A stretch of DNA of 64,000 nt from Candidatus Bathyarchaeota archaeon (GCA_018396695.1 JAGTQU010000001.1:64117-128116), one strand, 5' to 3'. Positions 1 through 9,893 are shown, counted from the first letter of the stretch. Made by a program: numbers and translations. The notes: generated by a model from the sequence alone, not told the origin.

Positions 1-528
1 TATCGCCTTGATCGTGGAGTACGTGACGAGTTTACCGACTTGAAGAGAGAGCCTGTATAGGTGGCTTATATGGTTAACGTCAGAGATCACATGAGTCTTT
101 TCGGCGTCAAGACCGCAAGCTATCAGATCTAAAGTGTTCTCATACATGTAACCCGTAGTATCCTCTAGAGTTAGATTATCGTGTATGAGAAACTTCTCGT
201 CATCCGTCATTTGAAAGTATAGGTGAGCGTTGAAAGCATCCTGAAGATACTTAGTAAAAAACCATGGAAGTAGATGACCCAAGTGGACTGGTCCTGAAGG
301 CCCCCGACCCGTATAGAGCCCAACAGGTTTTTCTGCTTCATACATGTCCAGCCACCAGTCTAAGTCACGGTGGGAGAAAAATATCTGCCTCTTCAGCTGG
401 ATGTGCAGATAACCTGCATGTTTCTTCAGCCTTTTTAAAAGCTCCTCAGTAATAGGTTGTGTGCCGAATTGTTCTATGAGCTTTCCATAGTCTACCTCCC
501 CAGAGACCCTCCAAGGGGTAACAACCAT
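1..528 (-). CDS. trpS: Tryptophanyl-tRNA synthetase, N-terminal part (runs off the left edge)
   Basis: Manual translation of the complement from 528 gives MVVTPWRVSGEVDYGKLIEQFGTQPITEELLKRL...GLYTGRGPSGPVHLGHLLPWFFTKYLQDAF...; archaeal TrpS N-terminus and HIGH-like PSGPVHLGH motif. Open to base 1, so absent from the ORF track. Start could be slightly upstream. Confidence 0.93.
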   Translation of the reverse strand, partial: MVVTPWRVSGEVDYGKLIEQFGTQPITEELLKRLKKHAGYLHIQLKRQIFFSHRDLDWWLDMYEAEKPVGLYTGRGPSGPVHLGHLLPWFFTKYLQDAFNAHLYFQMTDDEKFLIHDNLTLEDTTGYMYENTLDLIACGLDAEKTHVISDVNHISHLYRLSLQVGKLVTYSTIKAI

Positions 529-557
529 CTCTTCTTTTAAATCTCTGCCACTCAACT

Positions 558-776
558 CTATAACCTTCCTTTTAATGATATGGCTTCTTCATAATCAACT
601 CGAGTTAAAATCTCCGCCAATGTCAAAGTATTTGAATCTAAGTTTCGATAAAGGGTTTCAACCTCATTAAAGAATTTTGAGTTTTTTCCTAGGCTTCGCT
701 TTACTCCTTTGGTAGTATCTTTCTCCAGTCCAGCTCTAACACCATCCTTAAGCCTATAAATCGGGATTAAATTCAA
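558..776 (-). CDS. Small hypothetical protein upstream of trpS
   Basis: 72-aa ORF, same strand and close upstream of trpS; no recognised domain. Confidence 0.3.
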   Translation of the reverse strand: MNLIPIYRLKDGVRAGLEKDTTKGVKRSLGKNSKFFNEVETLYRNLDSNTLTLAEILTRVDYEEAISLKGRL

Positions 777-1085
777 CTATGTCGTATATAAATCAATTCA
801 TTAAACTTCTAAAAAATAGCTTCTATAATCTTGGTTTTAGGAATGAAGCTTTAGACCATTACAGTCTGAGGCGAACATACGGTTTAGATTTGATCTTATC
901 CACTTTACTGTATAAAGTCTCGAAAAATAGGTTTCGAAATGGTCTCATTAACTTATTTACTGAAACGAAGGCTTAGATAAGAAAATACTCTCGACTAGCA
1001 TAAAAACGCTCTAAAGCCGCCTAAAAATTTTCAAGAGAAGCTTACTAATTAACATGAAACGGTATTTATTCTATGGGGTGGTGTC

Positions 1086-1880
1086 TTGATGATGACTGAA
1101 AAGAGGAACATAGTCGAAGTCAGTTTTAAGCCGGAGCCTTTCGAGTCTAGAATTGAGGAGGAAGTTGCCCTCGACGAGCCTGTATGTATCTTCGTTAATG
1201 GGGAGTATCATGCAACTCTTATAACGACGCCTGATCAGAAAAGGGAGCTGGCACTTGGTTATCTCTTAACTAGCGGAGTCATCACCAGTATCCAAGACGT
1301 GAAATCGATCAGCTTCAGAGGGAAAGATGTTTTCGTGGAACTATGGAAAACTGTGGATCTTAGAGAAGCTTCAATCAACATGATGAATCTCATCGTTACC
1401 TCCTGCGGCTCGAGGATAGCAGAACCAGCTTTTAAACTTCTTAAAATTGAAAGTAGGTTGACTGTAGATGCTGAGGTTCTTCTAAAAATGTTTTCCGAGG
1501 TGAATAAGAGCAGCCGTATACATTTGAGAACAGGAGGCACTCATTCAGCGTTGTTGTGTTCAGGAGTAGGTGAGATCCAGGCGTTCGCCGAGGATGTTGG
1601 AAGGCATAATGCTGTTGACAAAGTGATAGGTTCAATGTTAATAGCGGGAAAATGTTTGAGAGATTGCATGCTAGTAACTTCAGGTAGACTCTCAGGGGAG
1701 ATTGTTCAGAAGGCGGTTAAAGGAGGAATACCTATAGTAGCTTCTTTGACAGTCCCCCTCGCATCAGGGATAAAAATGGCAGAATCAGCTAGAATAACTT
1801 TAATATCCTTATCAAAGGGGAGACTGAAGATATACACTAATCCTGAGAGAATAAGGATTCCAAAAACTGAGAGAAACTAG
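1086..1880 (+). CDS. fdhD: FdhD/NarQ-family sulfurtransferase (formate dehydrogenase accessory protein)
   Basis: ELALGYLLTSGVI, VTSCGSR, AEDVGRHNAVDKVIG, LVTSGRLSGEIVQKA, GIPIVASLTVPLASG: FdhD family motifs. Confidence 0.9.
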   Translation: MMMTEKRNIVEVSFKPEPFESRIEEEVALDEPVCIFVNGEYHATLITTPDQKRELALGYLLTSGVITSIQDVKSISFRGKDVFVELWKTVDLREASINMMNLIVTSCGSRIAEPAFKLLKIESRLTVDAEVLLKMFSEVNKSSRIHLRTGGTHSALLCSGVGEIQAFAEDVGRHNAVDKVIGSMLIAGKCLRDCMLVTSGRLSGEIVQKAVKGGIPIVASLTVPLASGIKMAESARITLISLSKGRLKIYTNPERIRIPKTERN

Positions 1881-1898
1881 CTAGTGAAATACCTATTC

Positions 1899-2387
1899 TT
1901 ATAGTTTAAGTAAGAAAAGTTCAGAAAACCTCTTCGATTTAGCTCTTTTCGTTTGCAGGTCCAATTTATCTTTAGGAACATAGCTTATAGCCTGAGGCTC
2001 ACAATATTTGACGCATTCTGGATCACCATTGCAGAGATCACATTTGAACGCTACATTCGTAACTGGATCTAAGCTAACTCCTCCAATGGGACAAGCCACA
2101 GTACAAACTCTACACCCAACACAAGCCTCCTCGTTAATGATCATTGCTCCAGTATTCGGATCCTTCGATATCGCGTTTAAAGGACAAGCATCCATGCATA
2201 GTGGAGTACTACATTGCTGGCAAACCATGGGAACATAGTTATGGAATTCACCTCGCTTTTCAAATCTTATGACTTTTATTCTAGACCTTGAAGGATAGAC
2301 TCTACCAGTCTTCTTAAGAGAACAGGCCACTTCGCAAGTTCTACAGCCTACACACTTCTCGATGTCTACCTGAATCACTTTTTCCAA
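1899..2387 (-). CDS. 4Fe-4S ferredoxin-type electron transfer protein (HycB/DmsB-like) adjacent to AOR
   Basis: Multiple CxxCxxCxxxC motifs (CVGCRTCEVAC, CQQCSTPLCMDAC, CVGCRVCTVAC, CDLCNGDPECVKYC). Confidence 0.9.
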   Translation of the reverse strand: MEKVIQVDIEKCVGCRTCEVACSLKKTGRVYPSRSRIKVIRFEKRGEFHNYVPMVCQQCSTPLCMDACPLNAISKDPNTGAMIINEEACVGCRVCTVACPIGGVSLDPVTNVAFKCDLCNGDPECVKYCEPQAISYVPKDKLDLQTKRAKSKRFSELFLLKL

Positions 2388-2390
2388 ATC

Positions 2391-4385
2391 TTACTCCTCC
2401 TCTATTTCGCCACCTAGCTTTCCCATTTTTCCTAGCTGTTCTGCAACATCTCTCATATCAAGCTTCTCAAGAGTACTTCCTTTAGGCAACCCTGAAGATA
2501 CCGCCCATCCTCTCAGCAAATAATACTCGTCCTTCATCCTCTCGAATCTTTCTTTGTCAAGTTTCCTTCCTGCCAATGGGCCGTCAGGTATAGGGACTTT
2601 GAAAAAGAATTCAGGAATAGTATCCTTCTCCCTGCATTTTCCATCCCTGACGACTATGGCTCTCTCAAGGTTGCAGATCCTTTCCCCGTATTTGAAGAGA
2701 CCAGCTTCATCTATCTCGATCCCAGTTGCTGCAGTGAACCGTTCCGCTGCGAAATTGTAAGACATATCTCCAATCTGAGACCCTGGCGCACCAACCCTTG
2801 ATGGACGGATCATAGTTGTGCAATAGCCTAGAGAGTCAGTTACAGCTGCGCCATTCATCTCGTAGATTAAGGCTGCCGGTTTTCCCTCATATTCTGTAGC
2901 TATGATCGCCTTTTCCGTGCCGAACATTTTCTTCGACCATGCAAGTGCCGCCGCCTTCTCTTCAGGAGGAAGTCCTTTGTATCCCTCTCGAGCAGGCTTA
3001 TCCCAGATAACTACGTGATAAGTTGTAGCCCTAAGGCTGTTCCCTCTCTCCGAGATAGCCTCGCCAAGAGCTGTGCCTGGCTCCGCGCGGAATTCGAAGG
3101 TTCTCATAGTCAAGCCTTGATTGTGAATAAGCGTATCAGCAATATCTGACCCAAGATTCCTCGCGAAGAGTAAGGGGCCGTCAGCGAGTTTGTCTCCGAA
3201 ACCTTCCCTATAAGCTATTTTTCGAATGGTTTCGAAAAGGGCTTGAGTGCTTCCTCTCTTAAAGGGTATGCCGTCGAGATCTGCTGAAGAGATCTTCCTC
3301 TCATTGTAAAGATGCATAAGCCATGAGACTATTGTAGCAACCTCTTTGTTATCCATACCGAGGTCGGTCATCATTCTGGTGGCTTTGAATGAAGCTTTCA
3401 GATCGGTCATCCACAGTTTCCATGGCCAGTATGTCGGGTAGCACCTCCAGATGCAAGCCCCGATCTCTGGAACGTTAAATAGGGGTTGACAGGGGAAAGG
3501 GCAACCAAAGCAACCGATATCCTTCTCGAAGTATTCTCCCAGAGCATTCTCCTCGTAAGCCTTCTTGATATCAGGTCGTTCTCGCCAAGCATGTCCTTCA
3601 TAATCGCCGACGACTCCGGCGTCTCCTACAAGAAAACCTTGTAGGTAAGCATCCATTCCTTTATTTCTAGGAATGCTGACATTAAGCTTCTTCGCCTCTC
3701 TAACTTTTTCGACGAGTATTCTATTCAGCTCGAGAACCTTCTCTGGGTCGTAGACGTTTACCGATTTTGTGCCACGCACCGCGACGGATTTCAACTTTTT
3801 ATAGCCCATAACAGCCCCTAGAGGCGTCCCGCTTCTGTACCCATGTTCAACGGTCGCTTGGACGGCAAGATTTTCGCCAGCAGGGCCTATGCTGGCAACC
3901 TGTATATCTTCGTCTCCGACATCCTCCTTTATCATAGACTCAGTTTCGAAGGTCCCTCTCCCCCAAATGTCACGAGCATCTCTTATTTCTACATCATCGT
4001 TGTAGACGTAGAGGTAAACGGGTTTCCCCGCCCTTCCTTTCACAACTATGTGATCGTATCCAGCAAATTTTAGTTCAGGAGCCCATAATCCTCCCATTCC
4101 GACGTTTCCATAAGAGTAAGATTCAGTCTTTGAAGGTGAAACCGTTGTCACTTCCATTCTAGAGGCGCCTATGAGTCCTGTTCCGGCTAACGCTCCGGCG
4201 CCGAAGATTAGTGGAGTTTCCTCATCATATGGGCTTTGATTTGGTTTAGAGTGATTCCAGAATAACCATGCGTTGATGCCTCTTCCTCCTAGATAGCGCC
4301 TAGCTTCATCGCTTAACGTTTCTGTTGAGACTTTCCCTTTCGATAAGTCCACGTTAAGAATCTTACCAGCCCAACCATAGATCAA
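2391..4385 (-). CDS. aor: Aldehyde:ferredoxin oxidoreductase family protein (tungstopterin)
   Basis: MIYGWAGKILNVDLSKGKV N-terminus, YLGGRGINAWLFW, CFGCPFPC cluster motif, 664 aa: AOR family. Confidence 0.93.
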   Translation of the reverse strand: MIYGWAGKILNVDLSKGKVSTETLSDEARRYLGGRGINAWLFWNHSKPNQSPYDEETPLIFGAGALAGTGLIGASRMEVTTVSPSKTESYSYGNVGMGGLWAPELKFAGYDHIVVKGRAGKPVYLYVYNDDVEIRDARDIWGRGTFETESMIKEDVGDEDIQVASIGPAGENLAVQATVEHGYRSGTPLGAVMGYKKLKSVAVRGTKSVNVYDPEKVLELNRILVEKVREAKKLNVSIPRNKGMDAYLQGFLVGDAGVVGDYEGHAWRERPDIKKAYEENALGEYFEKDIGCFGCPFPCQPLFNVPEIGACIWRCYPTYWPWKLWMTDLKASFKATRMMTDLGMDNKEVATIVSWLMHLYNERKISSADLDGIPFKRGSTQALFETIRKIAYREGFGDKLADGPLLFARNLGSDIADTLIHNQGLTMRTFEFRAEPGTALGEAISERGNSLRATTYHVVIWDKPAREGYKGLPPEEKAAALAWSKKMFGTEKAIIATEYEGKPAALIYEMNGAAVTDSLGYCTTMIRPSRVGAPGSQIGDMSYNFAAERFTAATGIEIDEAGLFKYGERICNLERAIVVRDGKCREKDTIPEFFFKVPIPDGPLAGRKLDKERFERMKDEYYLLRGWAVSSGLPKGSTLEKLDMRDVAEQLGKMGKLGGEIEEE

Positions 4386-4498
4386 TGAAGTTCCCTTCTA
4401 ATCTTTAGTCTTTCATGTTTTTTATACTTTCGATAGCGTTTGCTATTGGATTAGGATCATCGAGATGTGAGTGAAACTTAATATCCTTTTAATGGGAG

Positions 4499-6034
4499 AT
4501 GATAAAAGAGTCTCCTTTGACAAAAAATGGATCTAAAGACTTGATTGAAAACCTCATCAAAATTTTTGGAAGAGAGAATGTTCTAACAGAGCTTGAAGAT
4601 CTCTATGTTTACTCACATTGGGGAGCTTTCGCATCTAAGAAAAGAAGATTACCTGTAGCCGTCGTAAGATTGAGGTCTTTTGGAGAAGAAGAAAAACTAG
4701 AAGAGTTGATTGGAGACTCAGGCTTTAAGATCCTTAGACTTGATCAAACTATTAGTTACCTGAGGGAATCTGATGCTTCTTACATCATAGTTGATTATAG
4801 GAAACGTCAAAATCCGGATCATCTCGCAATAAAGGTTCGTTCAAGAAGCAGGGAGGAAGAGGACAAGAAAAGTAGGCTCAGAGGTGCATCATCTGTATAC
4901 AAAAGATTTGTCGAGAATTTGAAAAATGTAGCTGGCTATCGGTTGGATGAGAATGTTGATGCTGAGGATGGATTCTGTGTTGTGCATAGACCTCCTTATG
5001 ACTCCGAGACCTTCTCCGCTAAAGGTCGGTTAACGCTTTTAAGAGGGATTTTTAAAGGAGACCTTAAACCGACTTCAAGACTAGTTGAATCAATCTTTAC
5101 ATGTACCGCCTGTGGTCAATGCTATGATCAAGGAACTAGCGAAGGGTTCGAGATTAATAATGCGATCATCCAAGCTAGAAGAGAGATCAAAAAATTTAGT
5201 GCAGCTCCAAAGCAGTCTTTAACTCTTTTGAAAAATATTCAGGGACTCCAGAACCCCTTCGGAATGCCAACAGAAGATAGGGATCTCTGGTTCGAAGAGT
5301 CGGTTGAAGAGCATCCCTACAAAGGTAATAGCATCCTCTATTGGGCTGGCTGTTCAACGGCATACAGGCTCCCAAATATCGTTGAATCAATGGTCAAGGT
5401 GATGGAGGAAGCCGAGGTTGATTTCGGATTGCTTGGTAAGGATGAGGGATGCTGCGGGCTAATCCTGTACTTATTAGGATTCTGGGATGAAGCCGAGGAA
5501 AATGCGCGAAGGATTGTAAACAAACTGAACAGTCTTAAAGTCAGAGAAGTCGTGACGAGTTGTGCTGGATGCTTCTACATGTTCAGCAGAGTCTTCAAAA
5601 ATCTAGATGTAGATTTTCGCTTCAATATTAGACACTCCTCACAGATAATAGAATCTCTCATCTTGAAAGGGTTTCTCCATCTTGAAACGTTGAAAGGTAG
5701 CTACGTCTGGCACGACCCATGCGATTTAGGAAGGCATAGCGGAGTGTATGAGCCTCCCCGTCGAGTTCTAAAGTCGATATCGGACCTAGTGTTGAAGGAG
5801 CAGACTCTTAATAAGCAACATACCCTGTGCTGCGGAGCGGGTGGAGGGCTCTGGATGTATAATAGTGGATTGGCTGAGAGCATAGCTCAACTTAAGATCG
5901 AGGAAGCGATCAATAGATTGAAGGTTGATGGGTTGGTAACAGGTTGTCCAAATTGTATATTAAGCTTGAGGAATGTCGCAGGCTCAAAACTACCAGTTCT
6001 AGATATTTCAGAATTGGTGGCTATGATCCTCTGA
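4499..6034 (+). CDS. HdrD/GlcF-like (CCG-domain) Fe-S oxidoreductase with degenerate ferredoxin motifs
   Basis: Two CCG-type domains (WAGCSTAYRLP...DEGCCGLIL...SCAGCF; WHDPCDLGRHSGVYEPPR...CCGAGGGLWM...CPNC) preceded by CTACGQCYDQGTSEG. Confidence 0.85.
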   Translation: MIKESPLTKNGSKDLIENLIKIFGRENVLTELEDLYVYSHWGAFASKKRRLPVAVVRLRSFGEEEKLEELIGDSGFKILRLDQTISYLRESDASYIIVDYRKRQNPDHLAIKVRSRSREEEDKKSRLRGASSVYKRFVENLKNVAGYRLDENVDAEDGFCVVHRPPYDSETFSAKGRLTLLRGIFKGDLKPTSRLVESIFTCTACGQCYDQGTSEGFEINNAIIQARREIKKFSAAPKQSLTLLKNIQGLQNPFGMPTEDRDLWFEESVEEHPYKGNSILYWAGCSTAYRLPNIVESMVKVMEEAEVDFGLLGKDEGCCGLILYLLGFWDEAEENARRIVNKLNSLKVREVVTSCAGCFYMFSRVFKNLDVDFRFNIRHSSQIIESLILKGFLHLETLKGSYVWHDPCDLGRHSGVYEPPRRVLKSISDLVLKEQTLNKQHTLCCGAGGGLWMYNSGLAESIAQLKIEEAINRLKVDGLVTGCPNCILSLRNVAGSKLPVLDISELVAMIL

Positions 6035-6132
6035 GATGTTTCCATCTGTTTTCCACTCGGCTTGTGGTAGCAAAGATTCATTAAATTTATAACTAGCTGA
6101 ACTCAATTAAAAACGACTCATCGGGTGTTCCC

Positions 6133-7350
6133 ATGGTCTATGACTTCTTAACTCTGGATGATGTAGATGTATATGGGAAGACCGTCTTCCTACGCGTCGA
6201 CATTAACTCCCCATTGGATCCAAGTTCGAAAAGAATACTAGACGATTCGCGGATAAAGGCTGCTGTGGAGACCTTGAAAAGCCTCAAGGAGGCTAAGGTA
6301 GTTTTAGGGGCGCACCAGAGCCGTCCTGGAAGATATGATTTTACCTCTCTTGAGCTTCACACTAGAGTCCTCCAAATGTATCATAATAGTAAGATAACTT
6401 TCGTTGACGATGTGATAGGTGAGAAAGCTCAGTCAGCCATCAAGTCTCTGAAAGTTGGAGAGGTCCTTGTTTTAGATAATCTTCGAAAGATTGACGAAGA
6501 GAATGAGAGTAAGCCTCCTGAAGAACTCGTTAAAACCAGTTTAGTGAGAACCTTAGCTCCATTTTTCGATCTGATGGTTAATGATGCCTTCGCCGCGGGG
6601 CATCGTAGTCAGCCTAGTCTAGTTGGCTTCGGAGAACTGATGCCAATGGTGGCTGGTAGACTTATGCAGAGAGAGCTTGAAGCCTTGAATAGAGTGACTG
6701 AAAATCCTGAAAGACCTAACATATTTGTTCTAGGTGGTGTCAAGATCGAAGATAGGTTGCCAGTGATGAGACGCGTCCTCAAAGATGGAATAGCAGATAA
6801 GATACTCTTAGGCGGGGCTATTCACGAAGTATTCCAAATAGCGCGAGGGTTTATGCAGAAGAGACTCAACACATTGAAAGATGAGGAGAAGGCTCATCTA
6901 GAGGAAGCGAAAAAATTGCTTGAAACATATGATGAAAAGATAGAGCTGCCAGTTGATGTAGCTTTAGATGTAAAGGGTGAGAGAGTTGAAATCAGCATCG
7001 AAAAAATCACAGATGAAACGGATATCTACGACATAGGCTTGAACACTATTGCCCGATACTGCGACCAAGTAAAGAATGCTGGAACAATAGTAGCCGAAGG
7101 TCCTCTAGGCATGTTTGAGCGAAGAGGGTTCGACTCCGGGACTAAGGAGCTTCTCAGAGCCATGGCATATTCGAATGGGTTTACACTCGTTGGAGGAGGG
7201 CATCTCGGAAGCATGGCTTCGATGATGGATCTTGAGAGTAGAATGAGGCACGTCAGCACCGGAGGGGGAGCAATGCTTACACTACTCGCGGGAGAGAGTA
7301 TGCCAGTCATAGAAGCCCTAGAACGATCCAAACGGAAATACTGCTACTAA
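6133..7350 (+). CDS. pgk: Phosphoglycerate kinase
   Basis: FLRVDINSPLDP, RMLDDSRIKA-like start, LVGGGHLGSMA and STGGGAMLTLLAG nucleotide-binding motifs. Confidence 0.96.
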   Translation: MVYDFLTLDDVDVYGKTVFLRVDINSPLDPSSKRILDDSRIKAAVETLKSLKEAKVVLGAHQSRPGRYDFTSLELHTRVLQMYHNSKITFVDDVIGEKAQSAIKSLKVGEVLVLDNLRKIDEENESKPPEELVKTSLVRTLAPFFDLMVNDAFAAGHRSQPSLVGFGELMPMVAGRLMQRELEALNRVTENPERPNIFVLGGVKIEDRLPVMRRVLKDGIADKILLGGAIHEVFQIARGFMQKRLNTLKDEEKAHLEEAKKLLETYDEKIELPVDVALDVKGERVEISIEKITDETDIYDIGLNTIARYCDQVKNAGTIVAEGPLGMFERRGFDSGTKELLRAMAYSNGFTLVGGGHLGSMASMMDLESRMRHVSTGGGAMLTLLAGESMPVIEALERSKRKYCY

Positions 7351-7393
7351 TCTGATAAAGTTTAAAGAAATGATCTTGATACTTCACTCAAGA

Positions 7394-7472
7394 GGGGCCG
7401 TGGTCCAGCTTGGTCTAAGATGCGCGGCTTGGGCCCGCGAGGTCCCCGGTTCAAATCCGGGCGGCCCCACCA
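7394..7472 (+). tRNA. tRNA-Pro (TGG anticodon), CCA encoded
   Basis: GGGGCCG...CGCGG-CTTGGGC-CCGCG...CCCCGGTTCAAATCCGGGG-like T arm...CGGCCCCACCA; acceptor GGGGCCG pairs with CGGCCCC. Confidence 0.93.
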
Positions 7473-7574
7473 GTATGATGCATACATTATTAATCCTATC
7501 TCTTATTTTTTAGAAGAGATTTAATCCAGTTTAACCATAAATATTATTTTCTCCGATTGTATTTAGTTATTGAA

Positions 7575-7647
7575 GCCGGGTTGGCTGAGAGGTTTAGGCG
7601 GCTGCCTGCAGAGCAGCTTTATGGGGGTTCGAATCCCTCACCCGGCT
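7575..7647 (+). tRNA. tRNA-Cys (GCA anticodon)
   Basis: GCCGGGT acceptor pairs with ACCCGGC; anticodon arm GCTGC-CTGCAGA-GCAGC; T arm GGGGGTTCGAATCCCTC. Confidence 0.93.
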
Positions 7648-7909
7648 CTCGATAGTAGTTTGCTTAATAGTATTTTTTCTTCTATTGGAATCTATAGCGA
7701 GGATTTGGATATTCTGCCGTATTTTGGCATCAAACTTAAATGCAAGATCCTTTATTGTTGAGGCGGTTATGAAAAATAGTAGATGCGTTTAGATCTCGAA
7801 TTCTCGGTTTGAGATGTATCTTTTCATAATCTCTCCTCAATAAACTCTTTTAGAGGATTCCAGAATATTTTCATCCGATTAGATTTTAAATTCTACCACG
7901 TCAACAAGT

Positions 7910-9088
7910 GTGAAGAGTCTGATGGATAAGAAGGCAAAAAACGAGAATACCTGCGTCCTATGTGGTGACTCCAGTAGATACATCTCTAAAACTCTCGGAG
8001 TATGCGCTGAATGTGTGAGAAAAGGAGGTAAAACTGCTCTTAATCTTATAAGAGAGGTTCATGCGGCTGTAAGAAGAGCTCTTAATCTCCCCCCTCAACC
8101 TCCGAGGAGTCGGTCAGGCATATCTTGCAATATTTGTTCTAATCGTTGCAGCATCGGTGAGGGGGAGAAAGGCTACTGTGGTCTGAGATGGAATGACGGG
8201 AAGATCGTATCCAGAATCAGCAGTTCTGAAGGACTCCTATACGCTTATCTGGATCCTCACATCACTAATTGTTGTTCTTCATGGTTCTGTCCTGGAGGAA
8301 CTGGCTCAGGCTATCCTATGTTCGCGAAGACATGTGGACCTGAATATGGGTTCCATAATCTTTCAGTCTTCTTATATGGGTGCAATTTTGACTGCCTATT
8401 TTGTCAGAATCCCAGCCACAAAGTGTTCGAGGATAAGCCCGTAAAGAGCATTGAAAGTTTTGTAAGACTAGTTAAGGGTGACCCTAAGATCACTTGTATC
8501 TGCTTCTTTGGCGGGTCTCCTGAACCTCAGTTGCCTTTCGTCATCGAAGCTTCGAGGGCTACTCTTGAAAGTGTAGAAGGTAGAGTGCTCAGGATCTGTT
8601 TTGAGTGGAACGGGTGTGGTAGCGAAGATTTGGTTCAGAAAGCTGCAGAACTGTCTTTCGAGAGTGGTGGAAACCTGAAATTCGACTTGAAATGTTTCAA
8701 CCCGTTTCTCAGTCTTGCCCTCTCAGGGGTAAATAATAGCGCGGCTTACAGAAACTTTGAGAACATTGCGAAGATATATAAAGAGTCTCGTCAGGGTCTG
8801 CCTCTAATTACGGCTACAACACTTCTCGTTCCAGGCTATGTGGATGCTAAAGAGGTTGACAGCATTACAAGGTTTATCTCAAAGCTAGATCCAACGATAC
8901 CTTACGGGTTACTTGTGTTCTATCCAGCTTTTATGATGCGTGATCTACCTGTCACATCTATCAGACAGGTTATCGATTGTTATAAAGTAGCTAAACAACA
9001 CCTCGATAAGGTTCACGTGGGGAATCTTCACCTTTTAGGTATAAGGAATATGGATTATTTTGAAAAGATCATGAAATCTCAATTTTAA
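7910..9088 (+). CDS. Radical SAM protein (PflA-/AmmeMemoRadiSam-like)
   Basis: GCNFDCLFCQN (CxxxCxxC), N-terminal zinc-ribbon-like cysteines CVLCG...CAEC and CNICSNRC. Confidence 0.88.
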   Translation: MKSLMDKKAKNENTCVLCGDSSRYISKTLGVCAECVRKGGKTALNLIREVHAAVRRALNLPPQPPRSRSGISCNICSNRCSIGEGEKGYCGLRWNDGKIVSRISSSEGLLYAYLDPHITNCCSSWFCPGGTGSGYPMFAKTCGPEYGFHNLSVFLYGCNFDCLFCQNPSHKVFEDKPVKSIESFVRLVKGDPKITCICFFGGSPEPQLPFVIEASRATLESVEGRVLRICFEWNGCGSEDLVQKAAELSFESGGNLKFDLKCFNPFLSLALSGVNNSAAYRNFENIAKIYKESRQGLPLITATTLLVPGYVDAKEVDSITRFISKLDPTIPYGLLVFYPAFMMRDLPVTSIRQVIDCYKVAKQHLDKVHVGNLHLLGIRNMDYFEKIMKSQF

Positions 9089-9194
9089 CTCGTGAATGAA
9101 GAGACTGTTGAGAGCATTCCTCTCTTATAAGGAATCGTTTTAAGAAACCTAATACTTTTCAAATCTTGAAAAACTTGTTTGAGGGAAAAGGCTG

Positions 9195-9893
9195 TTGGCT
9201 AAAATTATAGGTATCCTCGGAGGGATGGGTCCTGAGGCGACTGCAGAACTTTTCTTAAGAATAATCAGAGCAACACCTGCTGAGAAAGATCAGGACCATT
9301 TGAGAATAATCATCGATAATAACCCTCAGATTCCTGATAGGACAACCGCGATAATGAATATGGGTCCTAGTCCACTTCCAGAGCTGATCTCTACAGGACT
9401 AAACCTTGAACGCGCAGGTGTCGACTTTATAATAATTCCCTGTAATACTGCTCATTACTACTATGACTCGCTTATAAAGGAACTCCATGTTCCAGTCTTA
9501 AACATGCTCAGACTCACTGCCGAGAAAGTTAGTAGACTTTATCCCGGGGCAGATAATTTAGGCTTACTGGCGACTGATGGCACCATAATGAGTGGGATAT
9601 ACTCGATGGAAATGAAGAAATTTGGGCTAAACATTTTGGCTCCTGCAGGAAAAGCTCAGAAGAAAGTTATGGAGGCCATATATCGACACATTAAAATCGG
9701 AAACCTTGCAGAAGGCAGAAGGATCATCCTGAATATAGGAGAGAAATTGATTGACGAGGGAGCTGATCTACTAATCTGTGGATGCACGGAGGTCTCACTT
9801 GTGTTGAAGGAGGGAGACTTACAGAGACCTGTAATAGACCCGCTGCAAATACTAGCTGAAACAGCGGTCGAGATGGCTCGGAGACCTGATTAA
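9195..9893 (+). CDS. Aspartate/glutamate racemase family protein
   Basis: IGILGGMGPEAT, IIPCNTAHYYYD and ICGCTEVSLVL: both catalytic Cys motifs. Confidence 0.92.
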   Translation: MAKIIGILGGMGPEATAELFLRIIRATPAEKDQDHLRIIIDNNPQIPDRTTAIMNMGPSPLPELISTGLNLERAGVDFIIIPCNTAHYYYDSLIKELHVPVLNMLRLTAEKVSRLYPGADNLGLLATDGTIMSGIYSMEMKKFGLNILAPAGKAQKKVMEAIYRHIKIGNLAEGRRIILNIGEKLIDEGADLLICGCTEVSLVLKEGDLQRPVIDPLQILAETAVEMARRPD

